NCBI GenBank assembly: GCA_029239575.1
Contig: JARBUP010000007.1
Span: 1-24,818 of the forward strand
Reading direction: 5' to 3'
Source of the DNA: Bacillota bacterium
GTDB lineage: Bacteria > Bacillota > Clostridia > Tissierellales > Sedimentibacteraceae
Length of the DNA: 24,818 bases
Under the pieces are notes generated by a model. The model did no database searches. It was not told the DNA's origin and saw nothing but the letters and a program-made list of their open reading frames with translations. Shown here piece after piece: positions 1-7,890 of the stretch (within the stretch, counting starts at the first letter, position 1; each line of letters opens with the position of its first letter). Position numbers and translations under genes: made by a program.

Positions 1-99
1 ATTAATAAATTTATTGATTATATTGAACAACACTGTCCAATTAAGGATACTATTTATAATAGACCTGAAATGGTAGAAAAAGTAAATATTATTTCATAA
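1..99 (+). CDS. OsmC-like protein, C-terminal end only (5' part outside window)
   Basis: Frame 1 is open from the first base to a TAA at 97-99 and gives 32 residues. They include HCPIKDTIYNRPE, which resembles the C-terminal Cys-Pro-containing helix of OsmC/Ohr-type thiol peroxidases (the 'CPV.NTL.NG' region), with the resolving or peroxidatic Cys in the CP pair. A long hairpin with a T-rich tail follows directly, which fits a gene end. The call rests on one short motif, so the exact subfamily (OsmC, YhfA or Ohr) cannot be told. Confidence 0.55.
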   Translation: MNKFIDYIEQHCPIKDTIYNRPEMVEKVNIIS

Positions 100-102
100 C
101 TT

Positions 103-166
103 AAAATAGAGCTGTCTCAGAATAGAAAATGAAATTTCTATGGAGTAAGCTCTATTTTTATTTTTT
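103..166 (+). terminator. Long-hairpin terminator, copy A of a repeated element
   Basis: An 11-bp perfect outer stem (103-113 with 148-158) encloses a second perfect 7-bp stem, ATAGAAA at 122-128 with TTTCTAT at 135-141. A T-rich tail follows (155-166). It lies just after the OsmC-like stop. The core from GCTGTCTCAGAATAGAAA to TTTCTATGGAG recurs in nearly the same form at 3767-3799. It can act as the terminator of the upstream gene, but the shared sequence suggests a mobile-element origin. Confidence 0.7.
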
Positions 167-282
167 GTTTTGCTCATACAACATTAAAACACAGGAATAA
201 AATCTCTATTAACTACAATATAATTTAAAATAAGATAAGAGGGTTATTTTGTAAATTATTTCCATAATATTCAACAATTATC

Positions 283-310
283 TTGACACAGATTATACTG
301 GGAATATAAT
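283..310 (+). promoter_or_regulatory. Sigma-A-type promoter of the S-layer-homology gene
   Basis: TTGACA (283-288), a 16-nt spacer, then TATAAT (305-310): both hexamers are perfect consensus. The predicted transcript start is about 50 nt upstream of the TTG start codon at 369. The perfect match suggests strong expression, as expected for an abundant surface protein. Confidence 0.75.
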
Positions 311-368
311 TATATTAAGGTATTAATATTTAAATGTTTTAAAGAATAAATATGAAGGATGTGAGAAA

Positions 369-3300
369 TTGAAACAAATAAAGCACTTTACTGCCGTAAT
401 ACTTTTAATCTCCATGCTTTTAACCACATTCACACCTCTGCAAGTTTATGGGGAAAATGTTGGATCGCTTCAATTTGATGGAACCCAGAGCTCTTGGGCT
501 GAATCTGAAATAAAAGAAGCATATGACATATCCATCACATATTCAGGGGTAATGAACAATTATAATCGTTACATAACCCGTGAGGAATTCTGTACTTTAG
601 TAATCAAGCTATATGAAAAACTTACTGGACAGACTCCTACATTTGTTGGTAATCCATTTAAAGACACAAATAACACTGAAATTTTAAAGGCATATTCTCT
701 TGGTATAGTTAAAGGCACATCGGATGATACTTTTGCACCATTAAACAACATATCAAGACAGGAAATGTGTGTCATGATTTTAAGAACGCTCAATGTATCT
801 GTATCTGGATTGGATACTACCGCTGGTGATTTTCCCTTCAAGGATGCTAATAAGATTGCATCCTGGGCAATAGATGCAATGAAATTTGCTTATAAGAACG
901 GAATAATGAAAGGACTTTCTGTTGAAACCATAGACCCGCTTTCAAACACACCAAGAGAGCAGGCTATAATTTTACTTTTAAGAACTTATAAAAAATTCAG
1001 TTTAACAACAGCGCAGGCTATAGAAGAAAAAGGCACTGTAAGATTCACTAAACCACCAATGATTTCAAAGAATATAAGGGAAAAATTTGAATTTACAATG
1101 ATAGAGAACAATTTATTTTTCCCTAAGTTCGATAAGAAGTTAGAGCTGTATGTTTCAAACAAGGCTGGCCGTCCTGCAACTCTTCCGATGCTTTCTTCAA
1201 TAGGAAGTGAGAATGGAATGTTGTTTACAGCTTTGTCAAACACTTTGATTGTTCCAAAATTACCTACTCAGACATTACCTACACCTATAACACCGACTCC
1301 AACAATTGACCCTAATATTATTGTTAAGCCTGATTTGCCAAAATTGATCATACATCCGGCTTTACAACAAAGAACAACTGAGCCGATGTATATAAATTCT
1401 GATTTTGGAGCATTTATTGATAAAAACAAAGACAGCGTCAGGTGGTTTTCATACAAGATAAATAATACTATAGGATATAACACAGTTTCAAAGGTTATCT
1501 GGCAGGTTTCAGAATCCCAGTTTTTAGGAACCAAGGAAAACTTTAAAACTGAAAAAAGCATAGTGATGTCAGGCGAAGTTCTACTATCAAGGGGATTATC
1601 TCAATCGAGGGAATTTTCAATAGACTTCAGCAAAATAAGAGCTTCTTCACTAATTAAAAATCCTATAAAACAACAACAAAAAACTTATTATGTACGTGCA
1701 GTACCAGTTGATTCTCTTGGGAGCCCTATAGGAGATCCGGGAAAAGGCATAGCTGTTTTGTATGGCATACCTGTGCTATCAACTATGCAGTATACAGAAC
1801 CAGCGTTTGAAATTTGGACCCCTAAAAGCCATATGGGATATGGGCATGGAGAAACAGGGTTAGATAAACCTGTACATGACCCTTGGGTTAACGGCAATTG
1901 GGTAAGCTTTGATCCTACAAACAATAGTCCAAGATTTTTCCATTTCCATGGATTAGATAAAAATGCTAAGAAAATCTATGTCCAGATTTATGATAAAGGT
2001 TTTGATAAAAAGCAAGACTATTTAAAAAAAGATAATCTTGTATATGAAAGTGAATACAACATAGAGGATATGGATCCAATTGTACCGCATACAGATCTTA
2101 ATCCATCAGTTGTAGTAGACTTTAAGTCGTTTGGTAAAGCTGACATGAAGGCTGATGAATACATAGAGTATTACATAAGAGCTGTGGCTATTACCGAGGA
2201 TACAGAGCCAGGTAAATTAAGAGCTGTATATTCGGATGTTGTAACTGTTAAATATGGATATGGAACTCCTGTTACAATCATTGCTCCGCCAGTACCACCT
2301 TCTCCGTATGACAAGGAACAGATGATCAACTATTCACTGCCAAATGTCAAAATTGAAGGATATAAAGCCATAGATTGGGCTAATCCTGATTATATGTCAA
2401 GATATTATGTGTTCAGAGAACCTAAGCCAACTGAAATTAACTGTAGCTGGATGAACAATAACGGAAAAATTCTAAGACCATATCAATATTATATTATAAC
2501 AAATCAATTTGGAGTCAGTGGTATATGGCCTTCAACACCTTATGATAAGCTGCCTGATGCGTTTAAGGGTCAATATCAGAAACTGATGAATGAAGTATTG
2601 CCTTTAGGAACTGAGATTTATATTCCGAAACCTACACCAGCGGATGAACCATGGTATGAGGAGTTATACAATGGTGTTGTTGAATTCTTTGAAACCATGG
2701 TATCTGTAATAGCAAAAATTTATTCACAGATTACTGAAACATATGCAGCATTAAAAACAAAACTTATTTTAGCAGTTGCCAATCTATGTCCAATCGATAA
2801 CTTAAGAAATGAATTTGCAACGGCACTGACAATGCTTGTTGACTATGGATTATCATCAGTGGGCATTCCTCCTAAGTTTCCAAATTTTGAGCAGATGGCT
2901 GAAGGAAATATAGCATACCTTGCTCAGGTTGCACTCACAGAGGCAGGTGTGCCAGCAAGCCAGATTACCGAAGAAATGACTAAAAAGGCAGCGGATGGAA
3001 TAGTAAATCATTTCAAAGAGGTTGATAAAGCTACCTTTGATGAAAATCCGGTTAAAGCTCCATTTTTAAAACTTGACCCTAAAGCTTTATACCAACCGGC
3101 ATGTTTAGAGGTAGAGCTTGAAAATAATACAAATTACCCTACTGCTCCTGGAACGTTGGACCTTAATGTGCAATTTAAGTTAAGCGAACAAGGACTGTAC
3201 GCAACATCCTATGATCCTGTTGGTCTTAACCTCACAGCAGATACTTATGAGTATAGCTACAATCCATATACAGCATCATATACTGCTTCAGAATATTGGA

Positions 3301-3734
3301 AGCACTTTGTTTATGGATTAAACGGTTATACTGTTGACTACAAATATGGAGGATTTTTTGACGGAGTGGCTGTTTATGAGGTGTTTAACCCAGTTGTAGA
3401 TTTGAAGCTGCCGGTAGTTCCTGCAAACAGCTCAGTAAAAATAAAAATTTATCTTGAACCAGGAGGATTTGCATCCACCAGCAGGTATCCTGATGCTGAG
3501 CCCCCTCTTTACGAGGATTTCTACAACATGTATCAGAATAATGGCGGTGCTGACTATACTTATTTTGAAGTAACTACAAGTTTCCCAGAAGCAAGACAGC
3601 ATTATTATAACGAAGGAATTAAAAATGGAATTATGGTTATTGACCCTAAAACAGACTACAAATACCATATGGATAATTCCTACTCTAACAGTCTGGGAAG
3701 AACAATGCAGATGCCTGTTAATGTTGATTGGTAA
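369..3734 (+). CDS. Large secreted S-layer-homology (SLH) domain protein
   Basis: A 1121-residue exported protein. A signal peptide is visible at residues 1-28 (Lys-containing start, hydrophobic ILLISMLLTTF core, cleavage near VYG-EN). Three SLH repeats follow at about 44-90, 94-148 and 154-210, with NPFKD and FPFKD signatures; SLH triplets bind pyruvylated secondary cell-wall polymer and hold proteins on the surface. A Pro/Thr linker (about 298-315) leads to some 800 residues that I do not recognise. These look beta-rich, with a second Pro-rich hinge near 636-648, an amphipathic helical stretch at about 762-806, and a Tyr/Asn-rich C-terminal part. The TTG start is chosen because AAGGATG lies about 8 nt upstream; nearer ATG or GTG codons run into a stop. 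The gene is visibly richer in G+C than its neighbours, which may reflect transfer or strong codon selection. It is a single-gene unit with its own promoter and terminator. Confidence 0.85.
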   Translation: MKQIKHFTAVILLISMLLTTFTPLQVYGENVGSLQFDGTQSSWAESEIKEAYDISITYSGVMNNYNRYITREEFCTLVIKLYEKLTGQTPTFVGNPFKDTNNTEILKAYSLGIVKGTSDDTFAPLNNISRQEMCVMILRTLNVSVSGLDTTAGDFPFKDANKIASWAIDAMKFAYKNGIMKGLSVETIDPLSNTPREQAIILLLRTYKKFSLTTAQAIEEKGTVRFTKPPMISKNIREKFEFTMIENNLFFPKFDKKLELYVSNKAGRPATLPMLSSIGSENGMLFTALSNTLIVPKLPTQTLPTPITPTPTIDPNIIVKPDLPKLIIHPALQQRTTEPMYINSDFGAFIDKNKDSVRWFSYKINNTIGYNTVSKVIWQVSESQFLGTKENFKTEKSIVMSGEVLLSRGLSQSREFSIDFSKIRASSLIKNPIKQQQKTYYVRAVPVDSLGSPIGDPGKGIAVLYGIPVLSTMQYTEPAFEIWTPKSHMGYGHGETGLDKPVHDPWVNGNWVSFDPTNNSPRFFHFHGLDKNAKKIYVQIYDKGFDKKQDYLKKDNLVYESEYNIEDMDPIVPHTDLNPSVVVDFKSFGKADMKADEYIEYYIRAVAITEDTEPGKLRAVYSDVVTVKYGYGTPVTIIAPPVPPSPYDKEQMINYSLPNVKIEGYKAIDWANPDYMSRYYVFREPKPTEINCSWMNNNGKILRPYQYYIITNQFGVSGIWPSTPYDKLPDAFKGQYQKLMNEVLPLGTEIYIPKPTPADEPWYEELYNGVVEFFETMVSVIAKIYSQITETYAALKTKLILAVANLCPIDNLRNEFATALTMLVDYGLSSVGIPPKFPNFEQMAEGNIAYLAQVALTEAGVPASQITEEMTKKAADGIVNHFKEVDKATFDENPVKAPFLKLDPKALYQPACLEVELENNTNYPTAPGTLDLNVQFKLSEQGLYATSYDPVGLNLTADTYEYSYNPYTASYTASEYWKHFVYGLNGYTVDYKYGGFFDGVAVYEVFNPVVDLKLPVVPANSSVKIKIYLEPGGFASTSRYPDAEPPLYEDFYNMYQNNGGADYTYFEVTTSFPEARQHYYNEGIKNGIMVIDPKTDYKYHMDNSYSNSLGRTMQMPVNVDW

Positions 3735-3762
3735 TTTAATTTATAATTAATAATATTATAAA

Positions 3763-3817
3763 AGGGGCTGTATCAAAATAGAAAAAAATTTCTATGAGAT
3801 GCAGCTCTCTTTTTTTG
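3763..3817 (+). terminator. Long-hairpin terminator, copy B of the repeated element
   Basis: Starting 29 nt after the SLH stop, GGGGCTGTATC (3764-3774) pairs with GATGCAGCTCTC (3798-3809), with G-U pairs. Inside it, ATAGAAA (3778-3784) pairs with TTTCTAT (3789-3795). A T7 run follows. The core closely matches copy A at 112-145. Termini beginning GGGGCTGTCTCA.AAT are common at the ends of several IS families, so this may be a terminator derived from an IS end or MITE. Confidence 0.75.
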
Positions 3818-3871
3818 AAATTTTTTAATGTTTATTTTAATTAGAAAACATTTTATTTAACCTGTTATAAA

Positions 3872-3900
3872 TTGACATAAAAACTATATTTATGTTAAAA
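3872..3900 (+). promoter_or_regulatory. Probable sigma-A promoter for the tRNA-editing/GNAT pair
   Basis: TTGACA (3872-3877), 17-nt spacer, TTAAAA (3895-3900). The -35 is perfect and the -10 is weak. The leader to the ATG at 4003 would be about 95 nt; no T-box or riboswitch motif was recognised in it. Confidence 0.45.
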
Positions 3901-4002
3901 TGTTTATAAAATATTAAATTTTGCAGGCATGAAATTAGCAGCTGCTTATAGCAGGTGAAATATCTATGTTTATTTATAAAAAAGAAAGAGAAGGTTATAC
4001 AT

Positions 4003-4554
4003 ATGAGCAATATTAAAATTGATAAAACTTTATATCATTCAAAACCAATGGATGATAACAGACTTGAAAAAGAATTGAATACATATGATTTGCTTGAAAA
4101 ATTAGATATACCTTTTGTAAGAGTAGATCATGAAGCAGCGCAAACAATTGATGACTGTAATGATATTGATGAAGCTCTTGGTATTAAAATTTGCAAAAAT
4201 TTATTTTTAAGAAATAATTCTAAAACAGATTTTTATTTGCTTTTAATGCCAGGTGATAAGAAATTTTTAACTAAAGACTTATCAAAGCAAATTGGATGTT
4301 CAAGGCTTTCTTTCGCAGAAGGTGAATATATGGAAAAACATTTAAATATTACTCCGGGTTCTGTAAGTGTTCTTGGACTAATGAATGATAAAGATCATAA
4401 TGTTCGTTTGTTAATAGATAAGGAAATATATGAATCTGAATATTTTGGATGTCATCCATGTATAAATACCTCAAGCCTTAAAATAAAAACTTCAGATTTA
4501 TTAGAAAGATTTTTGCCTTACACTGGTCATGAAGTAACAGTAGTTGAATTATAA
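4003..4554 (+). CDS. ProX/YbaK-type prolyl-tRNA editing protein (Ala-tRNA(Pro) deacylase)
   Basis: A 183-residue cytoplasmic protein of the YbaK/ProX aminoacyl-tRNA deacylase superfamily. It acts in trans to hydrolyse alanine mischarged on tRNA-Pro. Family features seen are the catalytic-type Lys-Asn pair K65-N66 in KICKNLFLRN, the LLLMPGDKK strand, the G-x-x-x-P-like loop ITPGSVSVLGL (about 116-126), and the FGCHPCINTSSL motif with H151. Length matches stand-alone ProX/PrdX proteins. The ATG at 4003 is preferred over the in-frame GTG at 3955 because AGAGAAGG sits 8 nt before it, and the extra 16 residues have no ribosome site. In proline-reducing clostridia a homologue (PrdX) lies in the proline reductase cluster; no prd genes are visible here. 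It is followed after 15 bp by a GNAT gene, probably in one operon. Confidence 0.85.
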   Translation: MSNIKIDKTLYHSKPMDDNRLEKELNTYDLLEKLDIPFVRVDHEAAQTIDDCNDIDEALGIKICKNLFLRNNSKTDFYLLLMPGDKKFLTKDLSKQIGCSRLSFAEGEYMEKHLNITPGSVSVLGLMNDKDHNVRLLIDKEIYESEYFGCHPCINTSSLKIKTSDLLERFLPYTGHEVTVVEL

Positions 4555-4569
4555 TTAAGCGGAGGTCAT

Positions 4570-5169
4570 ATGCTTAAAAATATAAAAATTAGGATTGCTG
4601 ATGAAAAAGATTATAAAGCTATATTAAGTATATATGAAAAATATATTACTGACACTTTAATTACCTTTGAATGTAAAGTTCCTACGTCAGAAGAATTCAG
4701 TAAAAGGTTAACAAATATTCAAAAAATATTTCCGCTTATTGTGTGTGAAATTGAAAATGAAGTTGTTGGTTATGCTTATATATCAAGATTTAGAGAAAGG
4801 GAGGCATATGACTGGACAGTTGAATCATCTGTTTACATAAATTCTGATTATCATAGCATGAATATTGGAAAAGCTCTTTATTATAGTATAATAGAATTAT
4901 CAAAATCATTAGGATATTTAAGTATGATTGGTGTTGTCACTATACCTAATATTAAAAGTGACAAACTGCATCATTCATTTGGATTTGAAGAAATTGGAGT
5001 ACTAAAAAATGTTGGTTTTAAAAATGGCATTTGGAATGATGTTAAGTGGTATAGTTTAAAGTTAAACGATTATGATATATCACCAAAGAAACCTAAATCT
5101 GTTAATGAAATTAATGTTAATGAATTAAGTGATATATTAAATAATGCTGAACAAATTCAAACCCGCTAA
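4570..5169 (+). CDS. GNAT-family N-acetyltransferase (phosphinothricin acetyltransferase-like)
   Basis: A 199-residue acetyl-CoA-dependent N-acetyltransferase. The order of motifs matches the PAT/MnaT subgroup: IRIADEKDYKAILSIYEKYI at the N-terminus, then TFECKVPTSEEF, VVGYAYISRFREREAYDWTVESSVYI, the acetyl-CoA loop HSMNIGKAL (95-103), and VTIPNIKSDKLHHSFGFEEIG. In that loop the usual Q/R-x-x-G-x-G/A is altered to H-S-M-N-I-G-K, keeping only the second Gly. The substrate is unknown; relatives acetylate methionine sulfoximine, phosphinothricin or other amino acids. About 35 residues after the core are an extra C-terminal tail rich in Asn and Glu. The start is fixed by GGAGG at 4561-4565. It probably shares a transcript with the ProX gene. 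Confidence 0.8.
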   Translation: MLKNIKIRIADEKDYKAILSIYEKYITDTLITFECKVPTSEEFSKRLTNIQKIFPLIVCEIENEVVGYAYISRFREREAYDWTVESSVYINSDYHSMNIGKALYYSIIELSKSLGYLSMIGVVTIPNIKSDKLHHSFGFEEIGVLKNVGFKNGIWNDVKWYSLKLNDYDISPKKPKSVNEINVNELSDILNNAEQIQTR

Positions 5170-5187
5170 TTTAATTATAGCGGGTTT
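5159..5187. terminator. Hairpin terminator between convergent genes
   Basis: AAACCCGCTA (5159-5168) pairs perfectly with TAGCGGGTTT (5178-5187) around a 9-nt loop. The stop codon of the GNAT gene lies inside the left arm. A T-rich tail follows on the plus strand and a weaker one on the minus strand, so it may serve both convergent genes. Confidence 0.8.
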
Positions 5188-5193
5188 AGTATT

Positions 5194-6627
5194 TTAATCT
5201 TTTAAATCATGCCTTTTTATATTAATATCTGTTAATTCATCAGAATATTCAGCTGGCAAAATTTTATGATTAATAATAATTTTATTAGATTCATAATTTT
5301 TTCGAGAATTATTTAAATACTTCATAGCTAAATATATTGAAGAGTAAAAAATAATCATAATTATTCCTGCAATAAGTCCTGAACTTTGCCCTGAGATAAA
5401 AGGCATGCTTAATATAATTACAATTAAACATATTAGAGCAATCCAAGATGTAAAAGGGAAACCAGGCATTTGACATTTTCCTTCGGGAGGGCAACCATTT
5501 TTTTTACGAAAACGAATATGTGTAGCCATAATTACCGTATATGTAAAAAGAAGAGCAAATCCACCTGAAGAAATTAAAAACATATAAACACTTGGAAGCA
5601 AAAGTCCTATGGATAAACCAAGAAGCATGGAAGCTCCAGAAAATAATATTCCTTTATAAGGAACGTCACTTTTATCTTGTATAAATGTAGGAGCATGACC
5701 TTCATCTGCAAGGGACCTCATCATTCTGCCAAGTCCAAACATTGCAGCAAGCATGGTTGAAAGTATGGCGGTTATAAGTACTATATTAATAACAGTACCT
5801 GCCCAACCCATCCCTTGCAAATTTAATGCTGCTACCATGGGGCTCACATCTTCGCTAAGGCTTGCTGTTGGTATAAGTGGTAACAAAACTGCTACAGAAA
5901 CTATATAAAAACCAACTAAACAAATAACTGTAGTAGTAATTGCTTTTGGGATTGTTTTTTTAGGATCTTTTGCCTCAGAAGCTGCTAAACCAATTATTTC
6001 AAAGCCGGCATATGAAAATATTACAATTAACATACTCCCTGCAATACCTCTTATTCCACCTGGCATAAATGGTTCATTTGTTAATTCTCCTGTCCCTATC
6101 GCTTTACCACCCAACAATCCTGAAATTAGCAGCAAGCCTATAACAATAAAAGATACAATTGCTAATAATTTTATAGAAGCAAGACCACTTTCAAGTTTGC
6201 TAAGTTTATCAGCTCCTAATAAATTAAGAAGAGTTACTCCAATAATTATTAAGCTTCCTAAAACTGGTATTGAAATATTAGGATACCATTCTCTTACTAA
6301 TATTGATACTGCGGTTGCTTCACTTGACATTGCAAGAACCATCCCAGTCCAATAAACCCAGCCTACTACGAACCCAGTTCCTGGACCAAAAGTATTTGCA
6401 GCAAATGTCCTAAAAGACCCTGAGTCGGGATTAGCTACTGTCATTTCAGAAAATGCGAAAAGAATGAAATATACTAATATTCCTCCTAAAATATATGATA
6501 TTAATATTGAAGGACCTGCAGCGTGAATGGCAACTGAAGAACCAAGAAAAAATGAACCTCCAATTACAGTTCCTAAAGCCATCATAGTAAGATGTGTAGC
6601 ATTTAGTCCATTATGTTTTTTTTCCAT
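5194..6627 (-). CDS. APC-superfamily amino acid permease
   Basis: A 477-residue membrane transporter with about 12 hydrophobic segments, most like the AAT/GABA-permease branch of the amino acid-polyamine-organocation superfamily. The TM1 substrate-site motif is GTVIGGSFFLGS, and the conserved FSYAGFEIIGLAASEAKDPKKTIPKAI block lies in the TM6-loop region. Near TM10 there is a Cys/Pro-rich loop, NGCPPEGKCQMPGFPF. The substrate cannot be told from sequence. An in-frame ATG 12 nt further upstream exists, but its own bases form the Shine-Dalgarno (ATGGAG), and GGAG is correctly spaced before the ATG at 6627, so the shorter start is chosen. It is a single-gene minus-strand unit convergent with the GNAT operon. 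Confidence 0.85.
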   Translation of the reverse strand: MEKKHNGLNATHLTMMALGTVIGGSFFLGSSVAIHAAGPSILISYILGGILVYFILFAFSEMTVANPDSGSFRTFAANTFGPGTGFVVGWVYWTGMVLAMSSEATAVSILVREWYPNISIPVLGSLIIIGVTLLNLLGADKLSKLESGLASIKLLAIVSFIVIGLLLISGLLGGKAIGTGELTNEPFMPGGIRGIAGSMLIVIFSYAGFEIIGLAASEAKDPKKTIPKAITTTVICLVGFYIVSVAVLLPLIPTASLSEDVSPMVAALNLQGMGWAGTVINIVLITAILSTMLAAMFGLGRMMRSLADEGHAPTFIQDKSDVPYKGILFSGASMLLGLSIGLLLPSVYMFLISSGGFALLFTYTVIMATHIRFRKKNGCPPEGKCQMPGFPFTSWIALICLIVIILSMPFISGQSSGLIAGIIMIIFYSSIYLAMKYLNNSRKNYESNKIIINHKILPAEYSDELTDINIKRHDLKD

Positions 6628-6754
6628 GTTTATCTCCATACTTATGAAATTTTTTGAATTAATTTTTATTGTTTCTATATTTTTAAAATATATCCTTTTA
6701 ATTAAATAGAAAATCACAAGTAATTCAGTTTAATGGAAGTATTACTTTTATATT

Positions 6755-6782
6755 TGTCATCCTGAGCATAGCGAAGGATCTT
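6755..6782 (+). repeat. Dispersed TGTCATCCTGAGC/GCGAAGGATCT repeat
   Basis: A 28-nt sequence, TGTCATCCTGAGC followed by ATA and GCGAAGGATCTT, that stands out in G+C from its AT-rich surroundings. It folds as ATCCT/AGGAT and GC/GC pairs with tandem G-A mismatches around an ATA loop. The same string, with small changes, is a well-known dispersed intergenic repeat in many bacterial genomes; its function is unknown. It lies between the divergent permease and nitroreductase genes, upstream of the nitroreductase promoter. Confidence 0.65.
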
Positions 6783-6850
6783 ATCAATATTCTCAATTAT
6801 AGTAAGAATTTTTATGATTTTAATTTAATTAATTTTATTAGTCATAATGC

Positions 6851-6879
6851 TTGTAAAAAAATGTTAACTTTCATATAAT
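6851..6879 (+). promoter_or_regulatory. Sigma-A-type promoter of the NfsA-like nitroreductase
   Basis: TTGTAA (6851-6856), 17-nt spacer, TATAAT (6874-6879), giving a leader of about 20 nt before the ATG at 6908. Confidence 0.65.
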
Positions 6880-6907
6880 TAAAGTAAATATATTTTATGG
6901 AGGGAAT

Positions 6908-7642
6908 ATGAACGATACTATTAATTTATTGATGAATCACATGTCTATAAGAAAATATAAAGATCAAAAAGTAGAAAAGGAAATTGTAGATACTATAATT
7001 AAATGTGGTCAAATGGCACCAACATCAAGCCATTTTCAACATTATACAATTATAGAAATAAAAGATCAGAGTAAAAAAGAATTTCTTTCTGAAATAGCAG
7101 GTGGACAGCGTTGGGTTAAAGAAGCTCCATTAGTTTTATTATTTTGTGCAGATTTAAACAGGGGAAAAAAATATTTTGAAGATACTGACAAAGAAGTATT
7201 TAGCAACACTGAGTGTTATACTGTAGCTGTTATTGATGCTTCGTTAGCTCTTCAAAAAAGTTTTATTGCTGCTCAAAGTTTAGGGTTAGGTGGGGTTGTT
7301 GTTGGTGGAATTAGAAACGATGTTGAAGCTTTATCAAAAGAATTTAAACTTCCAGAAATGGTTGCACCATTATGTTTGTTATGCTTAGGATATCCCGATG
7401 AAAATCCTGGTTTGAAACCTCGTCTTCCACAAGAAGAAATACATAAAGTAGATTTTTATGATGATAGCAATCAAGAATTATTAATTAATGAATATAACCA
7501 AACAGTTAAAGATTATTATATTGAAAGAACTGATGGTAAAACACAGGATACATGGACTAAGAGAAGTGGAAGCTATCTAATGGCTAAAACAAGAGATGAA
7601 GTTGGGGTATTCTTTAGAAAAATTGGATTTTTGAAAAAATAA
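6908..7642 (+). CDS. NfsA/FRP-type NAD(P)H nitroreductase (flavin reductase)
   Basis: A 244-residue FMN-dependent, oxygen-insensitive nitroreductase/flavin reductase of the NfsA-FRP subfamily, expected to act as a cytoplasmic homodimer on nitro compounds, quinones or free flavin. FMN-contacting motifs are in the usual order: MSIRKYKD (12-19), APTSSHFQHY (37-46), the central helix VIDASLALQKSFIAAQSLGLGGVVVGGIRN (108-137), and LCLGYPDENPGLKPRLP. The C-terminal part, with DYYIERTDG and a long tail, is typical of NfsA rather than the shorter NfsB group. GGAGGG 8 nt before the ATG fixes the start. It is monocistronic, with its own promoter and terminator. Physiological substrate unknown. Confidence 0.88.
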   Translation: MNDTINLLMNHMSIRKYKDQKVEKEIVDTIIKCGQMAPTSSHFQHYTIIEIKDQSKKEFLSEIAGGQRWVKEAPLVLLFCADLNRGKKYFEDTDKEVFSNTECYTVAVIDASLALQKSFIAAQSLGLGGVVVGGIRNDVEALSKEFKLPEMVAPLCLLCLGYPDENPGLKPRLPQEEIHKVDFYDDSNQELLINEYNQTVKDYYIERTDGKTQDTWTKRSGSYLMAKTRDEVGVFFRKIGFLKK

Positions 7643-7684
7643 ATTTATATTGGTTATATTAAATTAAATAATGTAAAAATAATG

Positions 7685-7712
7685 CCGTAATAATAATTGC
7701 GGAATATTTTTT
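7685..7712 (+). terminator. Terminator of the nitroreductase gene
   Basis: CCGTAAT (7685-7691) and ATTGCGG (7696-7702) form a 7-bp stem with one G-U pair and a 4-nt loop, followed by a T6 run. Weak but well placed, 42 nt after the stop. Confidence 0.55.
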
Positions 7713-7845
7713 ATGACCTAACCCTATTTTTCGATAATTTATCTACCAATGGCGAGCAAATATATTGGAGAATAAGACTGCGAAATGCTATATGACTTGT
7801 AACAGGAAAGTTTTTAAAAGTAATATTAGTAAAAACTTCAAATTG

Positions 7846-7854
7846 TGTTATAAT
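7846..7854 (+). promoter_or_regulatory. Extended -10 promoter of the DEAD-box helicase
   Basis: TGTTATAAT is a perfect extended -10 (TGn-TATAAT). The -35 position (TTAGTA at 7826-7831) is poor, as is usual for this promoter type. The start site would lie about 30 nt before the ATG at 7891. Confidence 0.5.
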
Positions 7855-7890
7855 AATGAAAAACATTAATTGAGAGGTAGTATTATAACA

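Noticed and set aside
569..1924. Several minus-strand open frames inside the SLH gene
   Set aside because: They are opposite to a gene with a signal peptide, SLH domains and promoter, show no ribosome sites or family features, and look like shadows.
3955..4002. N-terminal extension of the ProX-like protein from a GTG at 3955
   Set aside because: No ribosome site precedes it, the residues do not match the family, and the ATG at 4003 has a strong site.
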